A stretch of DNA of 64,000 nucleotides, from contig JAEUWY010000006.1 in assembly GCA_022059125.1 (NCBI GenBank), positions 1,612,001 to 1,676,000 on the forward strand, in the 5' to 3' direction. A program made the translations under genes and the position numbers. Under the pieces are notes generated by a model, which was not told the origin of the DNA, did no database searches, and saw only the letters and a program-made list of their open reading frames with translations. The stretch comes from Corynespora cassiicola. Lineage: Eukaryota > Ascomycota > Dothideomycetes > Pleosporales > Corynesporascaceae. Of this stretch, positions 46,210 to 56,557 are shown piece by piece (position 1 is the stretch's first letter; each line of letters begins with the position of its first letter).

Positions 46210-46740
46210 ACGCGGCGCACGCTGTGCATCAAACCTCCACACTCGACGTCGTCGACGAGGCGGTCGAGCAAACGTCGCCGCCGCTGCCGTGGTCCTCTGC
46301 GTGTCGCGCCGAATCCGCTGTGCGCCGCCAACGCTGTCAGACGGCGCGCGCACCTGCGACCTGTTCCATTAATTTCGCCAGGGACCGTCTGCTCCGCGGA
46401 CGGACGCTGTACTGGCTTTGCGAAGGTTTGCAGCGCGCAAACAAAGTTTTTGGCTTCCCAGCCCTGCTACGGCACCAGTCGCAAACTTTAAGCTACTGGT
46501 ATCGAACTGCTGACGAGTGACAAAGGCCCTTATCCCACTACCCAGGCCCCATACTGGCATTCGCCCGCTGCGGGTACCCCTTGGTTCCCTTGGTGCCCTT
46601 GACTGGCCTGGCCGGCCTGGCTCTGGTCGTCTGCCGTCTGCCTCTGAGCGGCGGCCACCTTGGCCACCTTGACCACCTCGGACGCCCTCCAGCGTTCCAG
46701 CATAGCGGACACGCTCCTCCTCGACCAGGAACGGCCGCCT

Positions 46741-46795
46741 GCATGCCCACCGCATGCCCACCGCATGCCCACCGCACGCCCACCGCACGCCCACC
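46741..46795 (+). repeat. 11-bp tandem repeat, five units
   Basis: The unit is GCATGCCCACC. The first three copies are identical, and the last two carry C instead of T at position 4. The GCATGC core is palindromic. Confidence 0.9.
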
Positions 46796-47357
46796 GCCGC
46801 TCGGCTGACTCTGCAGTTTCTGCCCAGGCTCCCTGTACTGGCTCGGCGCCTTCTGTCATTGCCCGCCCGACCAGGGCCTCACCCTCACGCCTTTGTCGAC
46901 GGATAGTCTGCGGCGTCGTGTCGCACCCGCTCTTCGCTTCACACCTTGACAGCGCCCAAAACGGCACCCTCCCGTGTTTGAGGCTTCAGCTAAGCACCTC
47001 GCCCTACGCTGCTGCATGACTTGTTGCTTAGGATCTGCCTGTATTCTCCACGTGGGTTGATTTCCATACAAGCACCCTTTCTCATGTCTCTCTACATATA
47101 TTCGACGCCGCCCGCTCCTTCCCGCTCCCATCCCACTAACGTGACCGACCCTCCTTCGTGCCTTCCTACTTTTGCTCCGGCATCCTCCCCTTCGACTCAC
47201 CTTCCTCTTCAATCCCCTCCCTTCGCCCTCCACCCTCCACCCTCGTGCTATCAATTCCTCCCTCCTTCCCTTCTCGCCTTAGCCTCGACCTCGACCGCGA
47301 GCTCCCACCCAATATAATCTCCATCTGCCGCCTCTGCACCCTTCCTCCCCCGCAAAC

Positions 47358-47642
47358 ATGGGTGGTAACGCAGAATATATAGCTGGCTACGGCTACCTCT
47401 CCCTCTCCCAGGCCGTCAACATCGCCCAGAACAGCGAAGGCGGCGTCGACCAGCGGTTAGCCCAGTTCCTCGAGAAAAAGCTAGGAGAAGTCTGGACCCG
47501 GTTACAGGCTCAGCCCAGCACCTACATCTTCCCCGCCGACGAGTTCGCCCTATTCAACTATTACAAGGCCCGCTTCGGCGACTCGGAGCTCGTCCGCAAC
47601 GCCACCAAGCGCTTCTGGGACAACCACCAAGGGAGCCGTTGA
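47358..47642 (+). CDS. Small protein of 94 aa, probably conserved in filamentous fungi
   Basis: A single-exon 94-aa soluble protein with ATG in an AAACATGG context after a pyrimidine-rich leader. It reads MGGNAEYIAGYGYLSLSQAV, then NSEGGVDQRLAQFLEKKLGE, then a Pro-containing turn QPSTYIFPADEFALFNYYKA, and ends TKRFWDNHQGSR. Codons are biased to C in the third position, as in the neighbouring true genes, and the residue pattern is that of a folded alpha-helical protein. No signal peptide or membrane segment is visible. I believe close relatives exist widely in Pezizomycotina, but I cannot name a family or function. It stands between a 3.1-kb gap and the PNGase A-like gene, which starts 227 bp downstream. 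Confidence 0.75.
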   Translation: MGGNAEYIAGYGYLSLSQAVNIAQNSEGGVDQRLAQFLEKKLGEVWTRLQAQPSTYIFPADEFALFNYYKARFGDSELVRNATKRFWDNHQGSR

Positions 47643-47868
47643 TTATTGTTTTTTGTTTTTTTTGCTTTGCTTCCAAGGCCTCGCTCTACCGCTCTCCAAC
47701 GAGGTTCGCGCTCCTCCCCGCCCCGACGGCGTTTGTCTGCTCCATGAGGGAACCAGTGCTGACCTAGCTCCAGTCTTCTAGCGCTCCATTTCTATTGTTT
47801 TTTTCCCATCTGTCTTCTGATTGCATTTTTCTCTCTACTACTATTGTTCGGCGCATAGCGTATTGTCC

Positions 47869-49977
47869 ATGACTGGTCCAGCGAAGATGATACCTTCCTC
47901 AAACAGCGGCGTTAGCGGATTTCATCACGGCACTTCGATTCCTCATGGTGACGAGGCCTCCAAAAATCGGGTTGTTTTCTTGCATGAACAAGAGCAGGAT
48001 GGCGGATCGCCCTACGGATCAGGGCCGGCGAAGATGGGTGGGAGAAGGCAAGGGAACAACCAACCATTAGCTTGGGGCAGTGGAATATTGCCGTTCGTAT
48101 TTTGCCTTCTAATACTAATCACGCTTCCAAAAACGACTCTCGCCCTCCTCGCGCCGCAACGGCCCCATCTGCTCACCCCTGCGCTTGCCCTGAGCAGCCG
48201 TGCTCCAAATCAATCCTCGCCTTTGCTACAGTGTCTACAAGTGTCTCCGCCCGTCTTGAGTCCCGCCGCAGCTTGCCAACAGACCTTGATGGTCCACACC
48301 TTCGGGTGGTCTTACGGCAAGCCGTTCGTCGGGGCCTACAGCCCTCCTGGCTGCAGCTTCAACCGGGTAACTTTTAACTTCACCGTTACCTCTGCAGGTC
48401 GCCAATTCGATAGACTTGCCCTCATGTTCTTCAACGATACCGAGATATTTCGAACGTCGACAGCCGAGCCGACCCCAGGCGGCATCATCTGGACCTTTCA
48501 AAAAGACATGAGCAATTTCGTCTCGCTCTTCAGAGGGCCGCAAAAGATCATCTTCGACCTGGGCAACCTCATTGACGACACCTATACCGGCTCGTGGAAC
48601 ACGATTCTGACCGCAACCTTCTTCACCGTGGACGAGACATCTGACGCCGCAGATCTCATTGTTCCAGTTTCTGCACGCAGATCCGCCGAGGACAGCCCTA
48701 GTGGCTTCGTTGTGCCCGACTCCAAGGCTGTCAACGCCCTTGCGCTCCCGAAGAGTGCTAAAAGGGCCGTCTTCTCTATTTCGGCCTGCGGCCAGGCTGC
48801 TGAGGAGTTCTGGTGGAGCAATGTCCTATCGTCCGATACGCAGGTCTTCGGCAATGAGACGACCCTGTACGGCTACTCCCCTTTCAGAGAGATACAATTG
48901 TACATTGATGGAACGCTTGCGGGGGTTGCGTGGCCTTTTCCAGTCATCTTCACCGGCGGTGTTGTGCCAGGCTTTTGGAGGCCTGTGGTCGGAATCGATG
49001 CTTTTGATCTGAAAGAGGACGAAATCGACATTTCCCCATTTCTTACCATTCTCAGCGATGGCAAGGAGCATTCTTTTGAGATTCGAGTCGTTGGGATCGA
49101 AGACGATGGTTCAGGAAATGGGAAGCTGACTGAACGAATTGGCTCAAACTGGGTTGTCACCGGCAAAGTTTTCGTGTGGCTTGATGCAAGCGATGCAATC
49201 ACGACTGGTAGCGCCCTTACTGTCACAGCCCCTGAACCTGTCCTGGACATCCAGTCATCTGTGCGTATGGGAGCAAATGGGACGGTCGAATCTCTCGATT
49301 ATTCTATCCAGGTGACCCGCAGCTTTTCCGTTAGCTCCACGATTCGGACGTCTACTGGCTCGGAAGTTGTGACCTGGACGCAGAATCTTGCATTCTCCAA
49401 TCATGGCCATCTCACGCAAGGCAGCAATAATCAGATCAATAAGCAGACTACTTCCGGCACGGAGGTCTCTTCCGGTGATTATACCAGATCCTTTGAATAT
49501 CCACTTTGGGTATCTTCTTCTTACGAAGGCTCTGGTGGCAATTTCACTTTACAGGCAGAGATGAACCGTGGCAAGCACGTACAGAAGATTGGCGCCCTGG
49601 CCTTTCCTCCGGAAACGGAGAGTCCATTCACGGGCGTCGTTTCACGCAACACACAGAATGGAACCGCTAGCTACTCCGCTGTACCCGCGCAAAAGACGTC
49701 TTACGGGTCGGGCATTACTGAACAGCTTTACTCTCTTGCCGGGGTTTCCAACGCAGCGGCACTTGGCAAAGGCGAAACTCAAAATATGACAAGGCAGGGG
49801 GGTGCGGAGCTGTATCGCCGCCATGTTCTCGCGGCCAATAACTCGTTGATTCTGGATGAGGAAAGCTTTGGGGACGGAGTAGTCCGCGCCACATGGAACT
49901 ACCCCACCCACGGCTCGGATGCGCAGGGTTTTGCGAAGCTCAGCATCAAGGCAATACTCGGGAGGGGGCCTTTTTGA
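47869..49977 (+). CDS. PNGase A-like peptide N-glycanase, membrane-anchored
   Basis: A single-exon 702-aa protein of the PNGase A family (PF12222), which removes N-glycans from glycopeptides in plants; fungal members are mostly uncharacterised. I place the start at the first true ATG. The N-terminal 70 residues are hydrophilic. One hydrophobic segment follows at about 71-94 (SGILPFVFCLLILITLP), predicting a type II membrane protein or a cleaved long signal. Family blocks are clear: RQFDRLALMFFNDTEIFRTS, TAEPTPGGIIWTFQKDMSNF, IFDLGNLIDDTYTGSWNTIL, YGYSPFREIQLYIDGTLAGV and WPFPVIFTGGVVPGFWRPVV, leading into GIDAFDLKEDEIDISPFL. Several NxS/T sites suggest passage through the ER. The C-terminal third is a second beta-rich domain. 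Confidence 0.9.
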   Translation: MTGPAKMIPSSNSGVSGFHHGTSIPHGDEASKNRVVFLHEQEQDGGSPYGSGPAKMGGRRQGNNQPLAWGSGILPFVFCLLILITLPKTTLALLAPQRPHLLTPALALSSRAPNQSSPLLQCLQVSPPVLSPAAACQQTLMVHTFGWSYGKPFVGAYSPPGCSFNRVTFNFTVTSAGRQFDRLALMFFNDTEIFRTSTAEPTPGGIIWTFQKDMSNFVSLFRGPQKIIFDLGNLIDDTYTGSWNTILTATFFTVDETSDAADLIVPVSARRSAEDSPSGFVVPDSKAVNALALPKSAKRAVFSISACGQAAEEFWWSNVLSSDTQVFGNETTLYGYSPFREIQLYIDGTLAGVAWPFPVIFTGGVVPGFWRPVVGIDAFDLKEDEIDISPFLTILSDGKEHSFEIRVVGIEDDGSGNGKLTERIGSNWVVTGKVFVWLDASDAITTGSALTVTAPEPVLDIQSSVRMGANGTVESLDYSIQVTRSFSVSSTIRTSTGSEVVTWTQNLAFSNHGHLTQGSNNQINKQTTSGTEVSSGDYTRSFEYPLWVSSSYEGSGGNFTLQAEMNRGKHVQKIGALAFPPETESPFTGVVSRNTQNGTASYSAVPAQKTSYGSGITEQLYSLAGVSNAAALGKGETQNMTRQGGAELYRRHVLAANNSLILDEESFGDGVVRATWNYPTHGSDAQGFAKLSIKAILGRGPF

Positions 49978-51674
49978 TGGACGGGTTAATGTGGAAGCTG
50001 CAAGCAGATGGAGTGGGAGGGGACAAGGGGTGGTCCGGCGTAGTATCACAGCACGCTGCTTCTACAGTTTGCGGCCCAAACAGGGCTCCACTACCTCTAT
50101 GCGTTGGACTCGCGGTTCGGTACGAGTAGTCTTCCAATCTCTCGTTTCATACTTTATTTGGCTGCAGCTCAGGTGTATATTGCCCCTCAAATAAGTGCCG
50201 GGCCCCATTTGTGGCACAGAGTCAACTTACAGGTTACTGCAAGCCAGTGTGGTCAGTCATACCGGAGCCAAAGATCACCACTAGGATCATGACACCATGT
50301 TCTCTGTCGCTTATGGCGAAAGCAACAGGTCCAAATGAGGCCCGAACGGTCTCGCTGGTCCTCGACAGTGGCCAGATGCGCCAGCTGGAGGTCTATGCCT
50401 CGTCACGGCTTGCAACCGAGCCTAAAATTGACCTGTTACCTGGATACCTCAATCCACCTTGTGGGGTTCGATGACAAGTTTGTGGTTTTAACCAACGGCC
50501 CTCGTCTCACGTCGGCTCCTGATGCGCTTCCACTATTATGTTCCCTGCGTCTGCTATCAGGGGCAATGACCAGCATCATCCATTCTTACCGACTCGTGTT
50601 CTATTGGAAAGTCAAGGCTTCATTTCCAAGGTCAGATTCCCCCACTATAAGGCCTTAGGTCAGGCATTACTGCAGCGAGCCATGGGACTATTTCCTGTTT
50701 GGTAAGCATGCAAGTCCCCCACGTTGGCATACCGAAAAGAGCGTTGGCATGCTTGCGTTGATCCTGCGTACACACGGGGCTTACGGACGCAAGTTGACGT
50801 ATTGTTGATGCCTGACCCCACATACCATCGAACTGTCTTACACAGCTCCCGATAGCAGGTAAGACGGCACGCATATCGCGAGCCTCACGGCAGCTCTGTG
50901 GCAGGCATTATGAGGGCAAGGGGGGTGGCTTTCCCGAATTTCTGGGGAAAAAAGACTGCCCATCCTTCCTCCTCACGGTTCATCCGATGGCCAGTCCCAA
51001 AAGTCCTGTGACTTGATAATCGTCGGCAAGGAAGGAAGCCCTTGTTCTTGATCCCTGTCGACTTTCCAGATCCAACCACACATGCAGCAAGCATATGCAA
51101 ACATCACTTCACTCTCCTCGCTGGAACCCTTGACTCAAGCTCCAGTCTCCAACCACACACACGACCTACGGAAAAAAAAAGACACGAGGGGATCATTCCC
51201 TCGACCTCGACTTATCCGTGCATAGCCACATGTATTGATTTTCCCGACATACGCACGAAGATGGTTCTAGTAAACGCCGCGCGCTCGGTTGTGAGCTTTT
51301 TTGAACATTTCTCCCCCAGGGTCGCCAATCCTGTAGCGGACGAAGAAGACAGGCGTATAGGTGCAGCGGATTCGGTTTGAACCCTTGCGCCCATTGGCGC
51401 TATTCGCCCCGGCGTAATGTGGGTGCTCTCGTCTTTCAAAATTGTTATTTTTCTTGCTCGCAACTCACAATCGGCGGCTGGCCCTCGAATGTGGAGCCCT
51501 CATGTGGGACCTACGGATACACCCTAGGAAAGAGGCAGAATGCCCCAGTGGCGCCGACAATTCGAGGCAATAGTTTGCGGCGCCCCCCATCAAGCAAGCA
51601 GCTTTGGCGAGGCTCCTCTCCCCGACCTCGACTCGAGTCGGGCGGTGGGACCTATTCAGTCACAATCGATGACT

Positions 51675-51692
51675 GGCGGCGGCGGCGGCGGC
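51675..51692 (+). repeat. (GGC)6 microsatellite
   Basis: Six perfect GGC units in the gene-free region. Confidence 0.9.
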
Positions 51693-53745
51693 AAGGGGGG
51701 ATACGGTGTGATGTGGTGATGTGGCCCTCCGTCATTTTTGTTGACATCCATATCCCTTCCATGCAGGCGCCGCTCGTACACACCAAACCCTCCGCACACG
51801 GCGTCCCTTGGGCCTTGGAGCCAACACCCTGAAGCCAATGTTGATCGCGGGAGCCACATCTCGACACGGCCTGTCAACCGTTGTCGTTGGCCGCTGCTCT
51901 TGCTGAGCAAGCGCCGGGGAAGAGGGAGCATACCGATAGGTCACCAGGAGCGCGTCCTCGTAATGCTGCACATGTGTTGCGTGTCTGTGCCTGCTCTAAT
52001 TCTCTCGCTGCTGGTAAAACGCAATACAGCTCAACCATGCTCCTGGAGTCGGGCCCCTTGCCATGCCCTTCTCGTGCCGCCCGCTTACGTGCCCTCCCAG
52101 CCGACCTCCAATGCACGCAACCCCCCTCTTTTTTGTCCCTTCCGCTCTCGTGGCGCATGCGGCGCATACAGAACTGAGTAAGGGGGGGCTGGTGACGGGA
52201 TTTTACGTCATGACTCGTGGACTGCCGAATGTGTAAGGCTGAGCCTGTCTCAGGACGATCACGCGCATGAGAGTGTTTCGACTTGTTCTAAGCCAGCAAG
52301 CAGCCGCCGCCGGCGCCGCAGCGCCCGCCCTGGCAAGGAAAAGGTGCGAAGAGAGGGACTCCATGGCGCCGCCTCGGCGGAAATAACATCACGGTGGACA
52401 CTGGGCCCTTTTTTGGCCTCGAACTGATGATACACATCACCAACACTTACACCGGCTAACAAAGTGTGGCACCTCCGCGCCCCCCTGACTCATTTCAGCT
52501 TCGGATGAGCGACTGGCCAGGGAGTTAAACTACGTTGAGAATGCGTTGCGAGGCCTCGATTAAACGCCCGCCGTCGAAGAATAGAGTCCCGTCTCCTCTT
52601 CTCTTTTAGATCATCGCCGATCTGTCTGCCCGCCCTCCCCTCCAACACGCATCCCGTCTATCCAGAGATAGGCCGTGTATTGTAGGCTAAGAGTCCCGGA
52701 CATCGGGGCCATTTCGCAAATTCGCTGTTTGAGAGTAGACAAATTTTGCAAAACGGTCACAGGGCCCACAACCGTCGCATTCCTCCGATACTTTTTTTTT
52801 TCCCCTCTTCGCGTACCTTGCCAATCCTTCCGGTCCCCATTGCTAAAGGGAGAAGAAGAAAAAAAAATTTGCTCGCTTTTTTTTCGTTCCTTTCAGTTTG
52901 TGTCGCCGGTTTTATCCATTTCCATATCTTAAAACGTTGGGTGGATGGGGATGAAAGGTTACGGGTGGAGGGTCCCCCCCCCCAATACTCCCTTTCATTT
53001 CGAAGGCGGATGAGTGACTTCAATGGAAGGATGCGTACCCTTTCCCACCACCTTCCACGCATATCAAAACAAAAACACTTCGCAAATATGACGCTCCAAG
53101 CGCAGGGATAAGAGCAAAAGCGATACTAACCTGATGGGAAGGGGGCTCCGAATGAAATACGGGGGCAGACATCACCGCCCAGACGAGGACATAGGCTACT
53201 TGCTTGCTTGCTTATCGGCCTTTTCCATCTTGCCAGCTTGCCTGTCTGCCAGCTCGCCAGCTCGCCCTCACAGCCGAGCACCTCCGTACCCGAGCCTATG
53301 TTCCACGTGTGAACACACGGGCCGTGCCCTCAGGCGAGTGAGGCGCCGCTGCGAGACGAGACGAAGGAGCGGGTACCGGACGCGCGCCTGGCATCCACCC
53401 GGCCCAGGGCAGCCGACCGGCAGGCCGGCCTCCTTCACGATGCTGAGACATGAGCGAGCGAGCGAGCGAAAGAGAGAGAGCGCGCGTGTGTATGTGCGCG
53501 CGCACGCACAGCTCGCGACTCGTGCGCAACGAGGGGGTGTAGGGTTTGACCCGCAGGCATGCTCGCTTGCGTCTGCTTTACTCGCGTGCTCTTTCGCCTG
53601 GTTACCCGTTCATGCCTCGCAGATCGGTGTTACGAGGCTTATAAGACACGAGGTTCCCACAGCTGAGTTTCAGGCCAGCACTCAATGGGGGAAATTTGGG
53701 GCAATGCCCGTTTGTCGCGTGCGTGTAGCCGCTGCCGCCAGAGCG

Positions 53746-53765
53746 AGCCAGCCAGCCAGCCAGCC
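53746..53765 (+). repeat. (AGCC)5 microsatellite
   Basis: Five perfect AGCC units. A GCGA-type run with GA and GC alternations lies 290 bp upstream, at about 53453-53500. Confidence 0.9.
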
Positions 53766-56557
53766 TTGCCTGCGCGTGCAAGTAAACGAGCAAAAAAGGC
53801 CGGGCGTCTAGCCATCATCCTGCAAACTTTGTGGCGGTAGGTATGGGCGAAGGTGGTGTCGGGGGGAGGTGGGAACGGCGGCGCGTGTGGGGTTCGGGCG
53901 GTGCGTTCACCCTATTTTGCGTCCCTGGCAATAATAATAACACCCATCGCGATGCCAAAACCACGGCTAGGCTGGTGGGGCCTCGTGTGATGCACCTTCG
54001 TTCGTGTGCTTTGGGTAGTTGTGAGCCGATAAGGTTCGGTCGGCGGCGGGTATTTGTAGGGGGGGCCTGCGCGCAAGAAAGGGACACACACACACAGGCA
54101 CACCCGTCGCCAGGGAGTGTGCGTGATGTGCGGATAGGAGCCGTGATGAATTTACGGGGAAATCGACGGGATGGGAGTAGATGCCATGGGGAGCTCGAGC
54201 TTTGGCTCAGATTAGATTTGCACGGGGCATGGGAGACAAGCAGGGGCTCGCGTTGAACGGGAAGAGACTGAAAAAAGAAAGAAGAGGACAAAAAGAGAGT
54301 ATGGTATAAAAGCCTTGATCCTTGCCTGGACACGGGAGGCTTGACTTCGTGGTGGTGCGTAGGGGATTGGTGTGGTCGAGCTCCGCGTGTGAGTGCGTTG
54401 AACGTTTGATGTGATGGCTGTGATTATTCTTAAAAAAAAAAAATCCTTTTCCTTTCTTGACCACTTTTACGACCATGCTGCTGATATGAAATGGAGCTAG
54501 CCTCGTTTCCCGGCATAAACATGTGGATATTGGTCTCTGGGTCCAAATCTTCCGCGGTCACAACGTACCTAGGTATCGTTTCTCAACCTCCACCAGCGAG
54601 AATTCATGTTAGCCTCGGAGTAAAACCATAACCTGCCTGACATATCACGCACATGAGGCGCTGCACGTTACTGCTCGCCAACTCGACAAAGTTCGAGCTA
54701 TCGCCATTTGTCTTCTGCCCCGGAGGGAGCCGTTATCAACGGTCTTCCTGATTCTGGCAATTGCTCGGGGCTGCGCGTCACAGCTAAGACGTCCGCCTCC
54801 CGCTCGTGCCTTTTTGTGCGACGTTTGACGGTCGCCGTCTATTAGGTGATCGGTGAGTGTTTGACCCTGGGCTGCCAGGATGCGAAATGGCAATGGCCGT
54901 GCCAAGTACGCGAAGCAAGCCGGCGTAGCAGGATCATAGGTTCATCTGACAGACGGGATGGCGATGGCGATGAGGGCACTGAGGCGTGAAGCGGGGTAGT
55001 GGGGATGGCGTCGCCAGGTGGCCACCGACGGGGACTCGTAGTGGACGGTTCAGGAGGCTGGACTTCGGAAGTGAGCCGAGACAGTGGGTAAGTGCGGGAT
55101 ACGCATGCAGTGAGATGGATTTTCAAAGTTTGATAATTCAAACATGATGCTGGGCTGAATCATTCAAGTGCATGCTGATGGTGTCACAGTCGTCTTGGTT
55201 GGTGGGGGGTAATATGTTGGTTGGTAATGGGGGGACCAGCCGGTCGCATTCTCCGACGTCCACGAGCAATGTCGGACCCAGAGTAAGGCCGGTAGCTCCG
55301 GAGTTACTATGGGAAGATTGGCACTGCAGTGTAGGCATTTGACTCGCCCCGTTATTGAATCACGGCAGATGCATTGCCCTCTGAGATGAGGGCGTCGATC
55401 AGGACCCATTTGGATACAGAGGGTATGGCCTGAACCCTACGAGATGATGATGATTCCTCATACAAGTCAAGTGTACGTACCTTTTGATCGTACGATTATC
55501 ATTCGAACATTTAGAGTTCTGTTATGCGAGCGCAGAGCGGCTTCTTTGCATGTTCTCGGCTCACCTGCAGCTGTCACTGAGGACCCTGGCGGCGCTAGTC
55601 TACCATCTATGGCCAGGCCCAAAGTGTATTTTATGGGTGTCCAAGCCGCTCAATGGGCTGCGATCGATCCAGGTTGGGCCTGCTGCCTGAGGAGCTGGAG
55701 GCCCCGACGGATGTGATGGTTGACAGAGAGTGCAGCGCCGAGGTCGTGAAGGAGGAATTGGATTCTGCCAATGCCAACTTAACATTATTCAAGAGCAGCG
55801 ACACCTTCTCAAAGACGCACCTTTTATCTACGCCCCAGTCTCGGTCTCGCACTCTTAGTATATCCACGAATAGGTGGATCGGACACGTCCTCGGAAGGAT
55901 CTTGCTTATGATCTCGGATGGTGGATCTAGACTCCTTGATCTCGGTTTACTCGGGGTGCGCGGGTATGCGGCATGGGGCTAAGGGAGAGACTTCATTGAC
56001 GGGAAGGTTCTTGGCCCAAAGAGTAGGCTTTTTTGATGAATGTGGCTTCAAACGATGAGATTGATGCTGGAATTTAGATGGAACAAAGTCGCGGTAGCGA
56101 AAGTTACCGTCGCACCGCGGATGATTAGTTCCCTTGTGCACGGAGTCGTGCGTGCCCTTTGCCGTCGGGCCTGCTCCACGATCCTCAGCACTGGCGGAAA
56201 AGTCATCGTCATCGTCATCGGCGACCTGAACCTCGCAACACTTCGCGCGACGTGCAATATACAAGGACTCGATGAGGAACAGGACCTGGCATCGCATCCT
56301 GCGGCTCTCGCTTCGTCCCCTCCACAGTTCGGCTCAGCAAGCGATTGGCCCTGGGCTATCGAGCCGGGGAGAAGCTTCCGGAAAACGAGGGGCGGTGTTG
56401 GGAGTCGTGAGCCTCTAACTCGTCGACTATGACGGCGCTTTCGCCATATCGCGCATGGCGCTCTTGACTCATCAGAAGACTCCACTTCGTTGAGCAATGA
56501 CTTCAACACTGCTACACCAGCCTACGGCCCTCTTTCCAGGCTCTCAAGTGAGGCGAG

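Larger units (their letters stand above)
44247..47357. other. 3.1-kb GC-rich, low-complexity gene-free region
   Basis: Frames are open in several phases at once on both strands (45511-46372, 46084-46520, 46369-46967), which reflects high GC and repeats rather than genes. It holds the tandem repeats listed separately. The last 250 bp before the 94-aa gene are strongly pyrimidine-rich (CTTCCTCCC-type), as in strong fungal promoters. Confidence 0.5.
49978..56557. other. 6.6-kb region without a supportable gene
   Basis: Many frames of 60-225 codons occur, but they overlap on both strands and consist of Arg/Ser/Pro/Ala-rich sequence without motifs. Poly-A/T runs (for example 52792-52802 and 54431-54442) and simple repeats are frequent. 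A stretch at 51262-51378 has an ATG-led frame with ordinary composition (ARSVVSFFEHFSPRVANP), but it has no partner exon that I can defend. The region may hold non-coding transcripts or a large regulatory region. I see nothing definite. Confidence 0.5.

Noticed and set aside
45511..46372. A 280-codon minus-strand frame and overlapping plus-strand frames
   Set aside because: Several phases are open at once because of high GC and tandem repeats. The translations are Arg/Ala/Pro low-complexity without motifs.
53134..53811. A 225-codon plus-strand frame
   Set aside because: It runs through microsatellites, has no motif, no codon bias and no start context of note.
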